A stretch of 64,000 nt of DNA from Demequina silvatica (lineage in GTDB: Bacteria; Actinomycetota; Actinomycetes; Actinomycetales; Demequinaceae), in contig NZ_BBMA01000002.1 in the NCBI RefSeq assembly GCF_000971215.1, positions 758,162 through 822,161 of the forward strand, written 5' to 3'. Positions 52,112 through 62,691 of this stretch are shown one piece after another. The first letter of the stretch is position 1, and each line of letters starts with the position of its first letter. The position numbers and the translations under genes are program-made. The notes below the pieces were generated by a model. It was not told the origin of the DNA and did no database searches. It saw nothing but the letters and a program-made list of their open reading frames with translations.

Positions 52112-53086
52112 TCAGCCCTTGGGGTGCGAGGCCCAGGCGCTGTCGACCATCTCCTGGACGGTGTAGCGCATCCGCCAGTCGAGGTCGCGGGCGGCGAGCG
52201 TGCCGTCGGCGACGATCTTCGCGGGGTCGCCGGGGCGGCGCGGGCCCTCGACGGGGGCCTGGTCGGTGCCGGTGGCGGCGACCATCGCGTCGACGATCTC
52301 ACGCACCGACGTGCCGGCGCCGGAGCCCAGGTTGTAGACCGGCTCGAGCGTCTCGCCGGCCTCGAGGCGCTGCGCCGCGACTACGTGCGCGGCCGCGAGG
52401 TCGCTCACGTGGACGTAGTCGCGCACGCACGTGCCGTCGGGCGTGGGGTAGTCGGTGCCGTTGACCTGCGGCGCCTTGCCCGCCTGGATCGCGAACAGCA
52501 CCTTGGGGAACAGATTGTGCGGGGAGGCGTCCCACACGTCCGGGTAGCCGGAGCCGACCACGTTGAAGTAGCGCAGGCTGGTCGCCGCGAGCGGCGCGCC
52601 CGCCATGGTGCTGGCGACCACCTGGTCGCGGATCATCCACTCGCCGATCAGCTTGGACTCGCCGTACGGCGACTCGGGCGTGGTGGGCGTGGACTCGGTG
52701 ACCACGTCGACGCCGGAGTTGCCGTACACGCCCGCGGAGGAGGAGAACACCAGGCGCGTCACGCCCGCCTGCTCCATGGCCTCGAGCAGGGAGCGGGTGC
52801 CCTCGATGTTGATCGAGTGGTTGAGCAGCGGGAACTTCACGGACTCGCCGGCGTACTTGTAACCGGCGCAGTGGATCACGCCGGTGACGCCGTGCTCGGT
52901 GAGCGTCCGCTCGACGGTCGCGGTGTCGAGGATCGAGGCCTTGATGAACGGCACGTCGGCGGGCACGAAGCTCTCGACGCCGCTGAACAGGTCGTCGATC
53001 ACGACCGGCTGGATGCCAGCCGCCTTGAGCGCGCGCACCACGTGCGCGCCGATGTAGCCGGCGCCGCCGGTGACAAGCCAGGACAT
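52112..53086 (-). CDS. galE: UDP-glucose 4-epimerase
   Basis: 324 aa SDR enzyme. NAD motif GGAGYIGAH and the catalytic Y141-x-x-x-K145 (YGESK) with FSSSAGVYG before it; RYFNVVG and VRDYVHVSDLA are typical of GalE. It interconverts UDP-galactose and UDP-glucose in the Leloir pathway. AAGGAGAG precedes ATG 53086. It lies 37 bp after galK; a motif copy (53105) stands in the gap. galT is not in the window. Confidence 0.93.
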   Translation of the reverse strand: MSWLVTGGAGYIGAHVVRALKAAGIQPVVIDDLFSGVESFVPADVPFIKASILDTATVERTLTEHGVTGVIHCAGYKYAGESVKFPLLNHSINIEGTRSLLEAMEQAGVTRLVFSSSAGVYGNSGVDVVTESTPTTPESPYGESKLIGEWMIRDQVVASTMAGAPLAATSLRYFNVVGSGYPDVWDASPHNLFPKVLFAIQAGKAPQVNGTDYPTPDGTCVRDYVHVSDLAAAHVVAAQRLEAGETLEPVYNLGSGAGTSVREIVDAMVAATGTDQAPVEGPRRPGDPAKIVADGTLAARDLDWRMRYTVQEMVDSAWASHPKG

Positions 53087-53123
53087 GTCTCTCCTTCTGG
53101 TGGGGGACGATGCGGGGGTCGGG

Positions 53124-54290
<1,167 letters not shown>

Positions 54291-54412
54291 TGTTCCTCCA
54301 TCGGATGCGGCGGGCGCGGGCGACGTGCGGGCACGGCCCCGGCGTACGGGTTCCATGCTCCCACGGCGCTCGCGGCGCGGCGGCCGTGCCGCGCCCGGGT
54401 CGCCGGATGCTT

Positions 54413-54440
54413 GTTATCGTCAACATGTTATCGTCAACAT
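54413..54440. promoter_or_regulatory. Tandem 14-bp operator repeat upstream of galK
   Basis: GTTATCGTCAACAT occurs twice in perfect tandem (54413-54426 and 54427-54440). Each unit holds a CG-centred imperfect palindrome GTTATC-GTCAAC, half-sites GTTATC and GTTGAC. TTGACG boxes read toward galK are part of the repeat. The 394-bp galK-lacI gap also holds a motif copy (54514) and no gene. Confidence 0.7.
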
Positions 54441-54684
54441 CGCGTGAGCGGAACGGGACCCGGGTCCCGAGGCGCGCGACTGCCAATGGCGCTTGTGACG
54501 GGCGGGGCGCAGGGGACGATGCGCCGGTCACCTCCGTCGCACGCGTCACCTGCGTCGCGCGTGACCGTGGGAGTGGCCGGGCGGCCGCCGGGCGGTCGCC
54601 GCAGGACTCGCGGGGCGCCGCCGGGCGGTTGCCGGGACCGCGGCCCCACGTCCTGCCTGCACGCGGTGGGATAGCCTGACGGCC

Positions 54685-55707
54685 ATGACCACGGAGCGTC
54701 CAGCCTCGCTGAGCAAGTCGGGCAGGGGCCCGAGCATGCACGATGTCGCGGCGCGTGCGGGCGTGTCCCACCAGACCGTGTCCCGGGTCCTCAACGACTT
54801 CCCGGGCATCCGCCCCGAGACGCGCGAGCGCGTGCTCCAGGCGATCTCCGAGCTGGGCTACCGCCGCAACATGGCCGCCCGCGCGCTCGCGACCGGCCGG
54901 TCCGAGGTCATCGGCGTGGTGATGCCGGAGACCCCGCACTTCGGGCCCACCAGCACGCTGTACGCGATCGAGCATGCCGCGAAGCGGGTGGGGTTCAAGC
55001 CGCTCATCACCACCGCGTCGTGGGAGACCGCGTCCATGGGTCAGGCGCTCGACTTCCTGCTCGCGCGGTCCGTCGACGCGCTCGTGGTGATGGCTCAGCA
55101 CCCCGACGTGCTCGAGGCCGTCGAGGCCACCACCGACGTGCCCGTCCTCTACGTCCTCACCGGCAACTCGCACGCCGAGCGCTCCGTCGCCGTCGACCAG
55201 GTCGCCGGCACGCGCCTCGCGCTCGAGCACCTCTATGACCTGGGGCACCGCCGCTTCCAGCACATCACCGGCATCACGGGCCTCACCGAGGCGCAGCTGC
55301 GCCGGGACACGTTTCTCGCGTTCCTGCGCGAGCGCGACCTCGAGGAGCTGCCCATCCTCGAGGGCGACTGGAGCGCGGACGCGGGCTACCGCGCGGGCCT
55401 CGCGATGGAGGAGGGCGTCACCGCGCTGTTCTGCGCGAACGACCCGATGGCGATCGGCGCGATCCACGCGCTCGAGGAGCGCGGCCTGTCGGTGCCCGGC
55501 GACGTATCGATCGTCGGCTTCGACGACGTCCCGGAGTCCGGCTACGCGCACCCCGCGCTCACCACCGTCCACCAGGACTTCACCGAGGTGGGGCTGCGCG
55601 CCGTCAAGGCGCTCATGCGGATCGTCAACGGCGGCGAGCCGGGCGAGCTCGAGCCCGTCGAGCCGTGGCTCGTGGTGCGCGACTCGACGGGCCCCGCCCC
55701 CGCCTGA
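54685..55707 (+). CDS. LacI-family regulator between gal and ara operons
   Basis: 340 aa. LacI HTH (MHDVAARAGVSHQTVSRVLNDFPGIRPETRERV) after a 17-residue N-terminal extension, then the ligand domain with EVIGVVMPET, TALFCANDPMAIGA and VSIVGFDDVPES. ATG 54685 follows TAGCCT by 7 nt (leaderless pattern). CG-centred half-sites of the GTTAAC/GTTGAC type stand on both sides of the gene (54413 and 55855), so it probably controls both galKE and araDA. Confidence 0.9.
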   Translation: MTTERPASLSKSGRGPSMHDVAARAGVSHQTVSRVLNDFPGIRPETRERVLQAISELGYRRNMAARALATGRSEVIGVVMPETPHFGPTSTLYAIEHAAKRVGFKPLITTASWETASMGQALDFLLARSVDALVVMAQHPDVLEAVEATTDVPVLYVLTGNSHAERSVAVDQVAGTRLALEHLYDLGHRRFQHITGITGLTEAQLRRDTFLAFLRERDLEELPILEGDWSADAGYRAGLAMEEGVTALFCANDPMAIGAIHALEERGLSVPGDVSIVGFDDVPESGYAHPALTTVHQDFTEVGLRAVKALMRIVNGGEPGELEPVEPWLVVRDSTGPAPA

Positions 55708-55854
55708 GGCGACCGGTCCAACTGCCGGACCCGCGCATCGTCCCCCCGCGATCCCTCGCCGCGCGACCCGCGCGGCCCTCCACTAACGTGAGGCGGGGCG
55801 GATAGGACGAACGGCCCCCGGGCGGCCCGGACCGGGCCGGTATGTTAACGTTAA

Positions 55855-55864
55855 AACCATCCAC
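55855..55864. promoter_or_regulatory. LacI-type operator upstream of araD
   Basis: Perfect palindrome TTAACGTTAA inside TGTTAACGTTAAAA, in a locally AT-rich spot 115 bp before araD; TATGTT (55851-55856) could be the -10 box. The long leader contains a small hairpin GAGCGGA-A-TCCGCTC (55897-55911). Confidence 0.65.
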
Positions 55865-55978
55865 CGACACGCTGCGGCAAAGGGGCCTGACCACGGAGCG
55901 GAATCCGCTCGCGCGGGTGGACCCCTGCGGCAGCCGACACCGGCCAGGGCGGCCGCAGAGAGGCAAGGAGACCCACCC

Positions 55979-56686
55979 GTGACAAGCTTCACCCCCGAAC
56001 AGGTCAGCGCGATCCGCGCGAGCCGCGAGAAGGTGGCTCGCCTCCACTCCGAGCTCACGCGCTACAACCTGGTGGCGTGGACGGCCGGCAACGTGTCGGA
56101 GCGCGTGCCCGGCACCCAGCACTTCGTGATCAAGCCCTCGGGCGTCGACTACGACGACCTGTCCGCGGACAACATGATCCTGTGCGACCTCGACGGCAAC
56201 GTGGTCCCCGGCTCGCCCGGCTCGGACCGCAACCCGTCCTCCGACACGGCCGCCCACGCGTACGTGTACCGCGCGATGCCGCACGTCGGCGGCGTGGTCC
56301 ACACGCACTCGACCTACGCGACCGCGTGGGCCGCCCGCAACGAGCCCATCCCGTGCCACATCACGGGCATGGCGGACGAGTTCGGCGGGGAGATCCCCGT
56401 GGGCCCGTTCGCGATCATCGGCGACGACTCGATCGGCCGTGGGATCGTGCAGACCCTCGAGGGCCACCGCTCGCGCGCGGTCCTCATGGCCAACCACGGC
56501 GTCTTCACCATCGGCAAGGACGCGCGCGACGCCGTCAAGGCCGCCGTCATGTGCGAGGACGTCGCCAAGACCACCCACATCGCCCGCCAGGGCGGCGCGC
56601 TCGTTCCGATCCCGCAGGACAAGATCGACGCGCTCTTCGACCGCTACCAGAACGTCTACGGCCAGAAGCCGCAGGGAGGCATGTAA
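55979..56686 (+). CDS. araD: L-ribulose-5-phosphate 4-epimerase
   Basis: 235 aa class II aldolase-fold enzyme converting L-ribulose-5-P to D-xylulose-5-P. Zinc ligands are in VVHTHSTYAT and the later ANHGVFTIG; GNVSERV and KPSGVDYDDL bind the phosphate. GTG 55979 has AAGGAG. It is followed immediately by araA. Araban catabolism also needs ribulokinase (araB), which is not in the window. Confidence 0.93.
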   Translation: MTSFTPEQVSAIRASREKVARLHSELTRYNLVAWTAGNVSERVPGTQHFVIKPSGVDYDDLSADNMILCDLDGNVVPGSPGSDRNPSSDTAAHAYVYRAMPHVGGVVHTHSTYATAWAARNEPIPCHITGMADEFGGEIPVGPFAIIGDDSIGRGIVQTLEGHRSRAVLMANHGVFTIGKDARDAVKAAVMCEDVAKTTHIARQGGALVPIPQDKIDALFDRYQNVYGQKPQGGM

Positions 56687-58201
56687 GTGAGCAGCATCGT
56701 TCCGAACCTCGCCGAGTTCGAGGTCTGGTTCCTCACCGGATCCCAGACCCTCTACGGCGACGAGGTCCTCAAGCAGGTCGCCGACCAGTCCACCGAGGTG
56801 GTCGAGACCCTCAAGGCGTCCGGCGACATCCCGGTCACCGTGGTGTGGAAGCCCGTGGTGAAGTCGCGCGACGAGATCCTCGAGACCATCATGGCCGCGA
56901 ACGCCGAACCGAAGGTCATCGGCGTCATCACCTGGATGCACACCTTCTCCCCGGCGAAGATGTGGATCGCGGGCCTCAACGCCCTGCAGAAGCCTCTGCT
57001 GCACCTCGCCACGCAGGCGAACCGCGAGCTGCCCTGGGCGACCATCGATTTCGACTTCATGAACCTCAACCAGGCCGCTCACGGCGACCGCGAGTACGCG
57101 TACATCGAGTCGCGCCTCGGGGTCCCGCGCACCACCGTGGTGGGCCACCCGTCGACGCCGGCCGTGTCTGAGCGCATCGGCGTGTGGTCGCGCGCCGCCA
57201 CCGGCGCGAACGCCGCGAAGAGCCTCAAGGTCGCGCGCTTCGGGGACAACATGCGGTTCGTCGCCGTCACCGAGGGCGACAAGACCGAGGCCGAGGTCAA
57301 GCTGGGCGCCCAGATCAACACGTGGGGCGTCAACGAGCTGGTCGAGCGCGTGGACGCGGTCACCGACGCCGAGGTCGACGCCCTGATCGAGGTCTACCTC
57401 GCCGAGTACGAGGTGGTCCCCGAGCTGCTGCCCGGCGGCGAGCGCCACCAGTCGCTGCGCGACGCCGCGGCCATCGAGGTCGGGCTCCGCTCCTTCCTGG
57501 TCGAGGGCGGCTTCGGCGCCTTCACCGACACGTTCGAGGACCTCGGCGGGCTCAAGCAGCTCCCCGGCCTCGCGGTGCAGCGCCTCATGGCCGACGGCTA
57601 CGGGTTCGGCGCCGAGGGCGACTGGAAGACCGCGATCCTGGTGCACCTGTGCGCCGTCATGGGCGCGGGCCTGCCCGGCGGCTCCTCGCTCATGGAGGAC
57701 TACACGTACCACCTGGTGCCCGGCGAGGAGCTGTCGCTCGGCGCGCACATGCTCGAGGTGAACCCCGCGCTGTCCTCGAAGAAGGCGCGCCTGGAGATCC
57801 ACCCGCTCGGCATCGGCGGCAAGGAGGACCCGGTCCGCCTGGTCTTCACCGCGGACGCCGGCGAGGCCGTGGTGGTCGCGCTGTCCGACATGCGCGACCG
57901 CTTCCGCCTGGTGGCCAACGTGGTCGACAACGTCGACCTCCCCGAGCCCATGCCGCACCTGCCCGTGGGCCACGCGGTCTGGAAGCCTCGTCCCGACTTC
58001 ACCACGGCCGTCGCGTCGTGGCTGCAGACCGGCGGCGCGCACCACACCGCGATGTCGACCCAGATCGGCGTGGACGTCATCAAGGACTTCGCCAAGATGG
58101 TGGGCATCGAGCTGCTCGTCATCGACGAGGACACCACCTACGAGGGCTTCGAGCAGCAGATCCGGTGGAACAACGCGTACTACTCCATGGGCGGTCGCTG
58201 A
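56687..58201 (+). CDS. araA: L-arabinose isomerase
   Basis: 504 aa, full length; converts L-arabinose to L-ribulose. Typical N-terminus ([21 protein letters not shown]), [12 protein letters not shown], and metal-site regions around [18 protein letters not shown] sequence and [11 protein letters not shown] region. The GTG start stands directly after the araD stop with no gap, so it is coupled. A terminator hairpin follows. Confidence 0.95.
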   Translation: MSSIVPNLAEFEVWFLTGSQTLYGDEVLKQVADQSTEVVETLKASGDIPVTVVWKPVVKSRDEILETIMAANAEPKVIGVITWMHTFSPAKMWIAGLNALQKPLLHLATQANRELPWATIDFDFMNLNQAAHGDREYAYIESRLGVPRTTVVGHPSTPAVSERIGVWSRAATGANAAKSLKVARFGDNMRFVAVTEGDKTEAEVKLGAQINTWGVNELVERVDAVTDAEVDALIEVYLAEYEVVPELLPGGERHQSLRDAAAIEVGLRSFLVEGGFGAFTDTFEDLGGLKQLPGLAVQRLMADGYGFGAEGDWKTAILVHLCAVMGAGLPGGSSLMEDYTYHLVPGEELSLGAHMLEVNPALSSKKARLEIHPLGIGGKEDPVRLVFTADAGEAVVVALSDMRDRFRLVANVVDNVDLPEPMPHLPVGHAVWKPRPDFTTAVASWLQTGGAHHTAMSTQIGVDVIKDFAKMVGIELLVIDEDTTYEGFEQQIRWNNAYYSMGGR

Positions 58202-58218
58202 CCCCACGGACGCGTGAC

Positions 58219-58251
58219 GGCGCGGGTCCCGGCATCGCCGGGGCCCGCGCC
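58219..58251 (+). terminator. Terminator after araA
   Basis: 14-bp stem GGCGCGGGTCCCGG (58219-58232), loop CATCG, complement 58238-58251 with one U-G pair, followed by TTTCTT. Shares its core with the terminator at 62544. Confidence 0.8.
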
Positions 58252-58261
58252 TTTCTTCATG

Positions 58262-58320
58262 CCCGGGGACGATGCCCGGGCCGGGTCGATCTGTCCGGAA
58301 CCGGCGCATCGTCCCCCGGG
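58262..58320. terminator. Hairpin of two inverted motif copies after araA
   Basis: Left arm CCCGGGGACGATGC (58262-58275) and right arm GCATCGTCCCCCGGG (58306-58320) pair over 14 bp with one bulged base. Both halves contain exact motif copies (58267 and 58306). It lies in the araA-importer gap behind the araA terminator. Confidence 0.7.
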
Positions 58321-58374
58321 CCTTTGGTCCCGACGAGGGCCCGTTCGATTACCGACATCTGGTGTCTGAATACT

Positions 58375-58386
58375 GGAACCGCTCCC
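58375..58386. promoter_or_regulatory. LacI-type operator of the monosaccharide importer
   Basis: GGAACCGCTCCC, CG-centred imperfect palindrome. The same element in inverted orientation (GGGAGCGGTTCT) stands at 62644 before the LacI gene that closes the cluster. Confidence 0.6.
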
Positions 58387-58465
58387 AGCCTCGGAGCAAA
58401 ATTCCTGGTAGACCTATTTAATTCAAGGTCTGAGGCCCTTGTGATCGCATCGTGACGGAATGGGT

Positions 58466-58494
58466 TTGACTCGCCGTGTGAACGCAAACAAGAT
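58466..58494 (+). promoter_or_regulatory. Candidate promoter of the monosaccharide importer
   Basis: TTGACT (58466-58471) and CAAGAT (58489-58494) with a 17-bp spacer. A leader hairpin follows (GGTCCGCG 58506-58513, loop ACGG, CGCGGACC 58518-58525), then a strong GAGGAGGAG Shine-Dalgarno. A second AT-rich spot (TATTTAAT near 58415) lies upstream. The whole 343-bp gap has no gene. Confidence 0.5.
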
Positions 58495-58544
58495 GTGAAT
58501 CGCACGGTCCGCGACGGCGCGGACCGGTATCTCGAGGAGGAGAT

Positions 58545-59714
58545 ATGAAGTTCAGGAAGTTCCTGGCGGCCGGTGCCGGTGCGGCGGTCGCGATCAGCCT
58601 CGCCGCATGCTCCGGCGGTGGCGCGGGCAGCTCGACCGAGGAGTCGGCGTCCGGCGGTGCCGGTGGCGGCGCGGCCGAGGGCGGCACCGTCGGCGTGGCG
58701 ATGCCCACCGAGACCTCCGAGCGCTGGATCGCTGACGGCGACGCCGTCAAGGCGGGCCTGGAGGAGGCCGGCTTCGAGGTCGACCTGCAGTACGCGGCCG
58801 ACGACATCCCGACCCAGCAGCAGCAGATCGACAACATGATCACCAACGGCGTCAAGGCGCTGATCGTGGCCTCGATCGACGGCACCACGCTCTCGGGCCA
58901 GCTCGAGGCCGCCGCGGCCGCTGGCATCCCGATCATCGCCTACGACCGCCTCATCAACGAGACCGAGAACGTCGACTTCTACGTCAGCTTCGACAACTTC
59001 GAGGTCGGCGTGCAGCAGGCGACGTCGCTGCTCGTGGGCCTGGGCGTCCTGGACGCCGAGGGCAACGAGACCGGCGACGAGGGTCCGTACAACATCGAGC
59101 TCTTCGCGGGTTCGCCGGACGACAACAACGCCGGATTCTTCTTCAACGGCGCCATGTCGGTGCTCCAGCCCTACCTGGACTCGGGCGTGCTCGTGGTCCC
59201 GTCGGGCCAGACCGACTTCGACACCGTCGCCACGCTCCGCTGGCTCCAGGAGACCGCGCAGAAGCGCATGGAGGACATCCTCACCAGCACCTACGTGGGC
59301 ACCGACAAGAAGGTCGACGGCGTGCTGTCGCCCTACGACGGCCTTTCGCGCGGCATCCTGACCGCCCTCGAGCAGACCGGTGGCTACCCGGTGGCCATCG
59401 CGGACGGCATGCCGATCGTCACCGGCCAGGACGCCGAGATCGCCTCGGTGAAGCTCATCGCGGACGGCACCCAGTTCGCGACGATCTTCAAGGACACCCG
59501 CAAGCTCGCCGACCAGTCGGTCACCGCCGCGATCTCCTACCTGAACGGTGAGGAGCCCGAGGCGAACAACACGACGGACTACGACAACGGCGTGAAGGTC
59601 GTTCCCTCCTACCTGCTCGAGTCGGACATCGTCTACGCGGACAACATCCAGTCGCTCCTCGTGGACTCCGGCTACTGGACGGAAGAGGAAGTGGCGTCGG
59701 GTCAGGCCTCCTGA
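58545..59714 (+). CDS. Monosaccharide ABC substrate-binding lipoprotein (ChvE/MmsE-like)
   Basis: 389 aa. Lipobox LAAC (C22), Ser/Gly-rich linker, then a type I periplasmic-binding fold (VGVAMPTETSERWIADGDAVKAGLEEAGF, PIIAYDRLINETENVDFYVSFDN). Closest in pattern to ChvE-type proteins that bind arabinose, galactose, glucose and xylose. With araDA just upstream, L-arabinose and galactose are likely ligands. First gene of a three-gene CUT2 operon. Confidence 0.9.
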   Translation: MKFRKFLAAGAGAAVAISLAACSGGGAGSSTEESASGGAGGGAAEGGTVGVAMPTETSERWIADGDAVKAGLEEAGFEVDLQYAADDIPTQQQQIDNMITNGVKALIVASIDGTTLSGQLEAAAAAGIPIIAYDRLINETENVDFYVSFDNFEVGVQQATSLLVGLGVLDAEGNETGDEGPYNIELFAGSPDDNNAGFFFNGAMSVLQPYLDSGVLVVPSGQTDFDTVATLRWLQETAQKRMEDILTSTYVGTDKKVDGVLSPYDGLSRGILTALEQTGGYPVAIADGMPIVTGQDAEIASVKLIADGTQFATIFKDTRKLADQSVTAAISYLNGEEPEANNTTDYDNGVKVVPSYLLESDIVYADNIQSLLVDSGYWTEEEVASGQAS

Positions 59715-59721
59715 CGCGACC

Positions 59722-59753
59722 GGTGGCGTCGGCCCGCGAGGGCCGGCGCCACC
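59722..59753 (+). terminator. Intercistronic hairpin after the binding-protein gene
   Basis: 14-bp stem (59722-59735 with 59740-59753) starting GGTGGCG, loop GCGA, one U-G pair. It lies 7 bases after the stop and 43 before the ATPase start. Third case of this arrangement in the window. Confidence 0.8.
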
Positions 59754-59796
59754 ACCCAGTCCTGTTTCCACCCACCATCACCATCGGAGGTGAGAC

Positions 59797-61356
59797 ATGC
59801 CGAAGCACATCCTTGAGATGCGGAAGATCACCAAGGTCTTCCCCGGCGTGAAGGCCCTCTCTGACGTCGAGCTCGAGGTCATCGAGGGAGAGATCCACGG
59901 CATCTGCGGCGAGAACGGCGCCGGGAAGTCGACGCTCATGAAGGTGCTCTCGGGTGTCTACCCGTACGGCACCTACGAAGGGGACATCGTCTACGACGGC
60001 GAGGTCCAGAAGTTCCACTCGATCCCGGACTCCGAGTCCAAGGGCATCGTCATCATCCACCAGGAGCTCGCGCTCATCCCGTACCTCTCGGTCGCGGAGA
60101 ACATCTTCCTGGGCAACGAGCGCCGCGGCGCCGGCGGGATGATCGACTGGAACCTCACCAACCACGAGGCGGCCAAGCTCCTCGCCAAGGTGGGGCTCGA
60201 CGAGAACCCCACGACGCCGGTCAACCAGCTCGGCGTCGGCAAGCAGCAGCTCATCGAGATCGCGAAGGCGCTGTCCAAGGACGTGCGGCTCCTCATCCTC
60301 GACGAGCCCACGTCGGCCCTCAACGACGACGACTCGGAGCACCTGCTCCAGCTCCTGCGCAACCTCAAGGAGGAGCAGGGCATCACGTCGATCATGATCT
60401 CCCACAAGCTCAACGAGATCCAGGAGATCTGCGACCGCACCACGATCATCCGTGACGGCCACACCATCGAGACCATCGACGTCGCGGGCCAGGCCGGCAT
60501 CCAGGACCGCATCATCCGCGGCATGGTCGGCCGCGACCTCACCAACCGGTACCCGACGCGCGAGCACGTGGTCGGCGAGGAGCTGTTCCGCGTCGAGGAC
60601 TGGTCCGTCTACCACCCGACTCAGCCGGGCCGCATCGTGGTCGACAACGCGTCCTTCAACGTGCGCAAGGGCGAGGTCGTCGGCATCGCCGGCGTCATGG
60701 GCGCAGGCCGCACCGAGCTGGCGATGAGCCTGTTCGGGCGCTCCTACGGGCGTGACATCACGGGCCGCATGTACATGCACGGCGAGGAGGTCAACGTCAC
60801 CGACGTCTCCTCGGCCATCAAGCATGGCCTCGCGTACGCGACCGAGGACCGCAAGCGCTACGGCCTCAACCTCATCGAGGACGTGCGCCGCAACATCTCC
60901 GCCGCCGCCCTGTTCAAGCTCGCCAAGCGCGGCTGGGTGGACGGCAACAAGGAGATCAAGGTCGCGGAGGAGTACCGCGCCTCGATGAACATCAAGACGC
61001 CCACGGTCATGCAGACCGTCGGCAACCTCTCGGGCGGCAACCAGCAGAAGGTCGTGCTGTCCAAGTGGATCTACTCGGACGCGGACGTGCTGATCCTGGA
61101 CGAGCCCACGCGCGGTATCGACGTGGGCGCCAAGTACGAGATCTACACGATCATCAACCGGCTGGTCGCGGCCGGCAAGGCCGTCATCATCATCTCGTCC
61201 GAGCTGCCCGAGCTGCTCGGCACGTGCGACCGCATCTACACCCTCGCGTTCGGCGTGGTGACCGGCGAGGTGCCGGTGGCCGAGGCGACGCAGGAGAAGC
61301 TCATGACCCTGATGACTCAGGAGAAGTCGACCAAGGACAAGGAGGTCCGGGCATGA
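59797..61356 (+). CDS. mmsA: Multiple-monosaccharide ABC ATPase (MmsA/GguA-like)
   Basis: 519 aa with two fused nucleotide-binding domains as usual for CUT2 transporters. First domain: Walker [10 protein letters not shown], Walker [12 protein letters not shown]; its signature is degenerate ([15 protein letters not shown]). Second: [10 protein letters not shown] in place of Walker A and signature [14 protein letters not shown] with [12 protein letters not shown]. Only one site is fully canonical, as in the family. GGAGGTGAG precedes the ATG. The stop overlaps the permease ATG by 4 bases. Confidence 0.93.
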   Translation: MPKHILEMRKITKVFPGVKALSDVELEVIEGEIHGICGENGAGKSTLMKVLSGVYPYGTYEGDIVYDGEVQKFHSIPDSESKGIVIIHQELALIPYLSVAENIFLGNERRGAGGMIDWNLTNHEAAKLLAKVGLDENPTTPVNQLGVGKQQLIEIAKALSKDVRLLILDEPTSALNDDDSEHLLQLLRNLKEEQGITSIMISHKLNEIQEICDRTTIIRDGHTIETIDVAGQAGIQDRIIRGMVGRDLTNRYPTREHVVGEELFRVEDWSVYHPTQPGRIVVDNASFNVRKGEVVGIAGVMGAGRTELAMSLFGRSYGRDITGRMYMHGEEVNVTDVSSAIKHGLAYATEDRKRYGLNLIEDVRRNISAAALFKLAKRGWVDGNKEIKVAEEYRASMNIKTPTVMQTVGNLSGGNQQKVVLSKWIYSDADVLILDEPTRGIDVGAKYEIYTIINRLVAAGKAVIIISSELPELLGTCDRIYTLAFGVVTGEVPVAEATQEKLMTLMTQEKSTKDKEVRA

Positions 61357-62531
61357 CCGGCACCGCAAACTTCCGGGAGCTGCTCACCCGCAACCTCCGG
61401 ACGAGCGGCATCTACATCGCGTTCGTCGCCATCGTCGCGCTGTTCGCGATCCTCACCGAGGGTACGTCGCTCAGCCCGGCGAACGTCACGAACCTGGTGC
61501 TGCAGTACTCGTACATCCTGATCCTCGCGATCGGCATGGTGATGGTCATCATCGCCGGCCACATCGACCTGTCGGTGGGCTCGGTGGTCGCCGTCACGGG
61601 CGCCGTCTCCGCGGTGCTGGTCATCAGGAACGACATGCCCTGGTGGGTCGGCGTGCTCGCGGCCCTCGCCTGCGGCGTCGTGATCGGAGCGTGGCAGGGG
61701 TTCTGGGTGGCCTTCGTGGGCATCCCGGCGTTCATCACCACGCTCGCGGGCATGCTCATGTTCCGCGGCCTCACGCTGCTGGTGCTCAACAACGTGTCGC
61801 TCTCGCCCTTCCCGGAGCCGTACCGCAACATCGCGGCCGGCTTCCAGAACGGGTTGCTCGGCGGCAACGGCTACGACGTCTTCACGCTGGTGGTGTTCGG
61901 CATCGCCGTCGTGGGCTACGCGTTCTCCGCGTGGCGCACCCGCGCGTCCCGCATCGCCTACGAGCAGACGGTCGAGGCGTTCCCGCTCTTCATCGCCAAG
62001 CTCGTGGCCGTCGCGGCCGTGGTGATGTGGTTCGCCTGGCAGCTCGCCAACGCACGTGGCCTGCCGAACGTGCTGATCCTGCTCGCCGTCCTGGTGATCG
62101 CGTACTCGCTGGTCACCACCCGCACGGTGTTCGGTCGCCACGTCTACGCGATCGGCGGCAACCTGTCCGCCGCGATGCTCTCGGGCGTCAAGGTCAAGTG
62201 GATCAACTTTGGCGTCATGCTCAACATGGGCGTGCTCGCCTCGGTCGCCGGCATCGTGTTCTCGGCCCGTTCCAACGCGGCTCAGCCCGCGGCAGGAAAC
62301 ATGTTCGAGCTCGACGCGATCGCCGCCTGCTTCATCGGTGGCGCCGCCGTCACCGGTGGTGTGGGTCGCGTGACCGGAGCCATCGTCGGTGGTCTGATCA
62401 TGGCCGTGATGTCCAACGGCATGCAGCTCATGGGCGTGCCGCAGTCGGTGCAGGCCGTGGTCAAGGGCCTGGTGCTCCTGCTCGCGGTGGCGTTCGACGT
62501 CTACAACAAGCGCCGCGCGGGCGCCCGCTAA
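61353..62531 (+). CDS. mmsB: Multiple-monosaccharide ABC permease (MmsB/GguB-like)
   Basis: 392 aa, about 10-12 membrane helices; BPD_transp_2 family. Family signatures: [50 protein letters not shown] and [24 protein letters not shown]. Forms a homodimeric channel with MmsA. It ends the operon; a strong hairpin follows after 12 bases. Confidence 0.93.
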   Translation: MTGTANFRELLTRNLRTSGIYIAFVAIVALFAILTEGTSLSPANVTNLVLQYSYILILAIGMVMVIIAGHIDLSVGSVVAVTGAVSAVLVIRNDMPWWVGVLAALACGVVIGAWQGFWVAFVGIPAFITTLAGMLMFRGLTLLVLNNVSLSPFPEPYRNIAAGFQNGLLGGNGYDVFTLVVFGIAVVGYAFSAWRTRASRIAYEQTVEAFPLFIAKLVAVAAVVMWFAWQLANARGLPNVLILLAVLVIAYSLVTTRTVFGRHVYAIGGNLSAAMLSGVKVKWINFGVMLNMGVLASVAGIVFSARSNAAQPAAGNMFELDAIAACFIGGAAVTGGVGRVTGAIVGGLIMAVMSNGMQLMGVPQSVQAVVKGLVLLLAVAFDVYNKRRAGAR

Positions 62532-62543
62532 GGGGATCGCGCT

Positions 62544-62578
62544 CACGAGGGGTCCCGGCATCGCCGGGGCCCCTCGTG
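62544..62578 (+). terminator. Terminator of the monosaccharide importer operon
   Basis: 15-bp stem CACGAGGGGTCCCGG (62544-62558), loop CATCG, complement 62564-62578 with one U-G pair. No U-run. A motif copy follows (62593-62601). Confidence 0.8.
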
Positions 62579-62643
62579 GCATCTCTGCGTGGGGACGATG
62601 CGCGGGCGGGGTTGCGCTCGACGCTCCGCGAGCCGTTCACGCC

Positions 62644-62655
62644 GGGAGCGGTTCT
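62644..62655. promoter_or_regulatory. LacI-type operator upstream of the terminal LacI gene
   Basis: GGGAGCGGTTCT, inverted match to the importer operator at 58375. TACTCG about 5 bases downstream may be the -10 box. Suggests that the LacI gene regulates itself and the importer. Confidence 0.55.
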
Positions 62656-62691
62656 AGTCCATACTCGGTAGCGAAGCGAGAAGAGGTACCA

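Noticed and set aside
58410..58431. AGACCT/AGGTCT inverted repeat upstream of the importer
   Set aside because: Arms of only 6 bp with a 10-nt AT-rich centre; could be an operator but has no second copy in the window.
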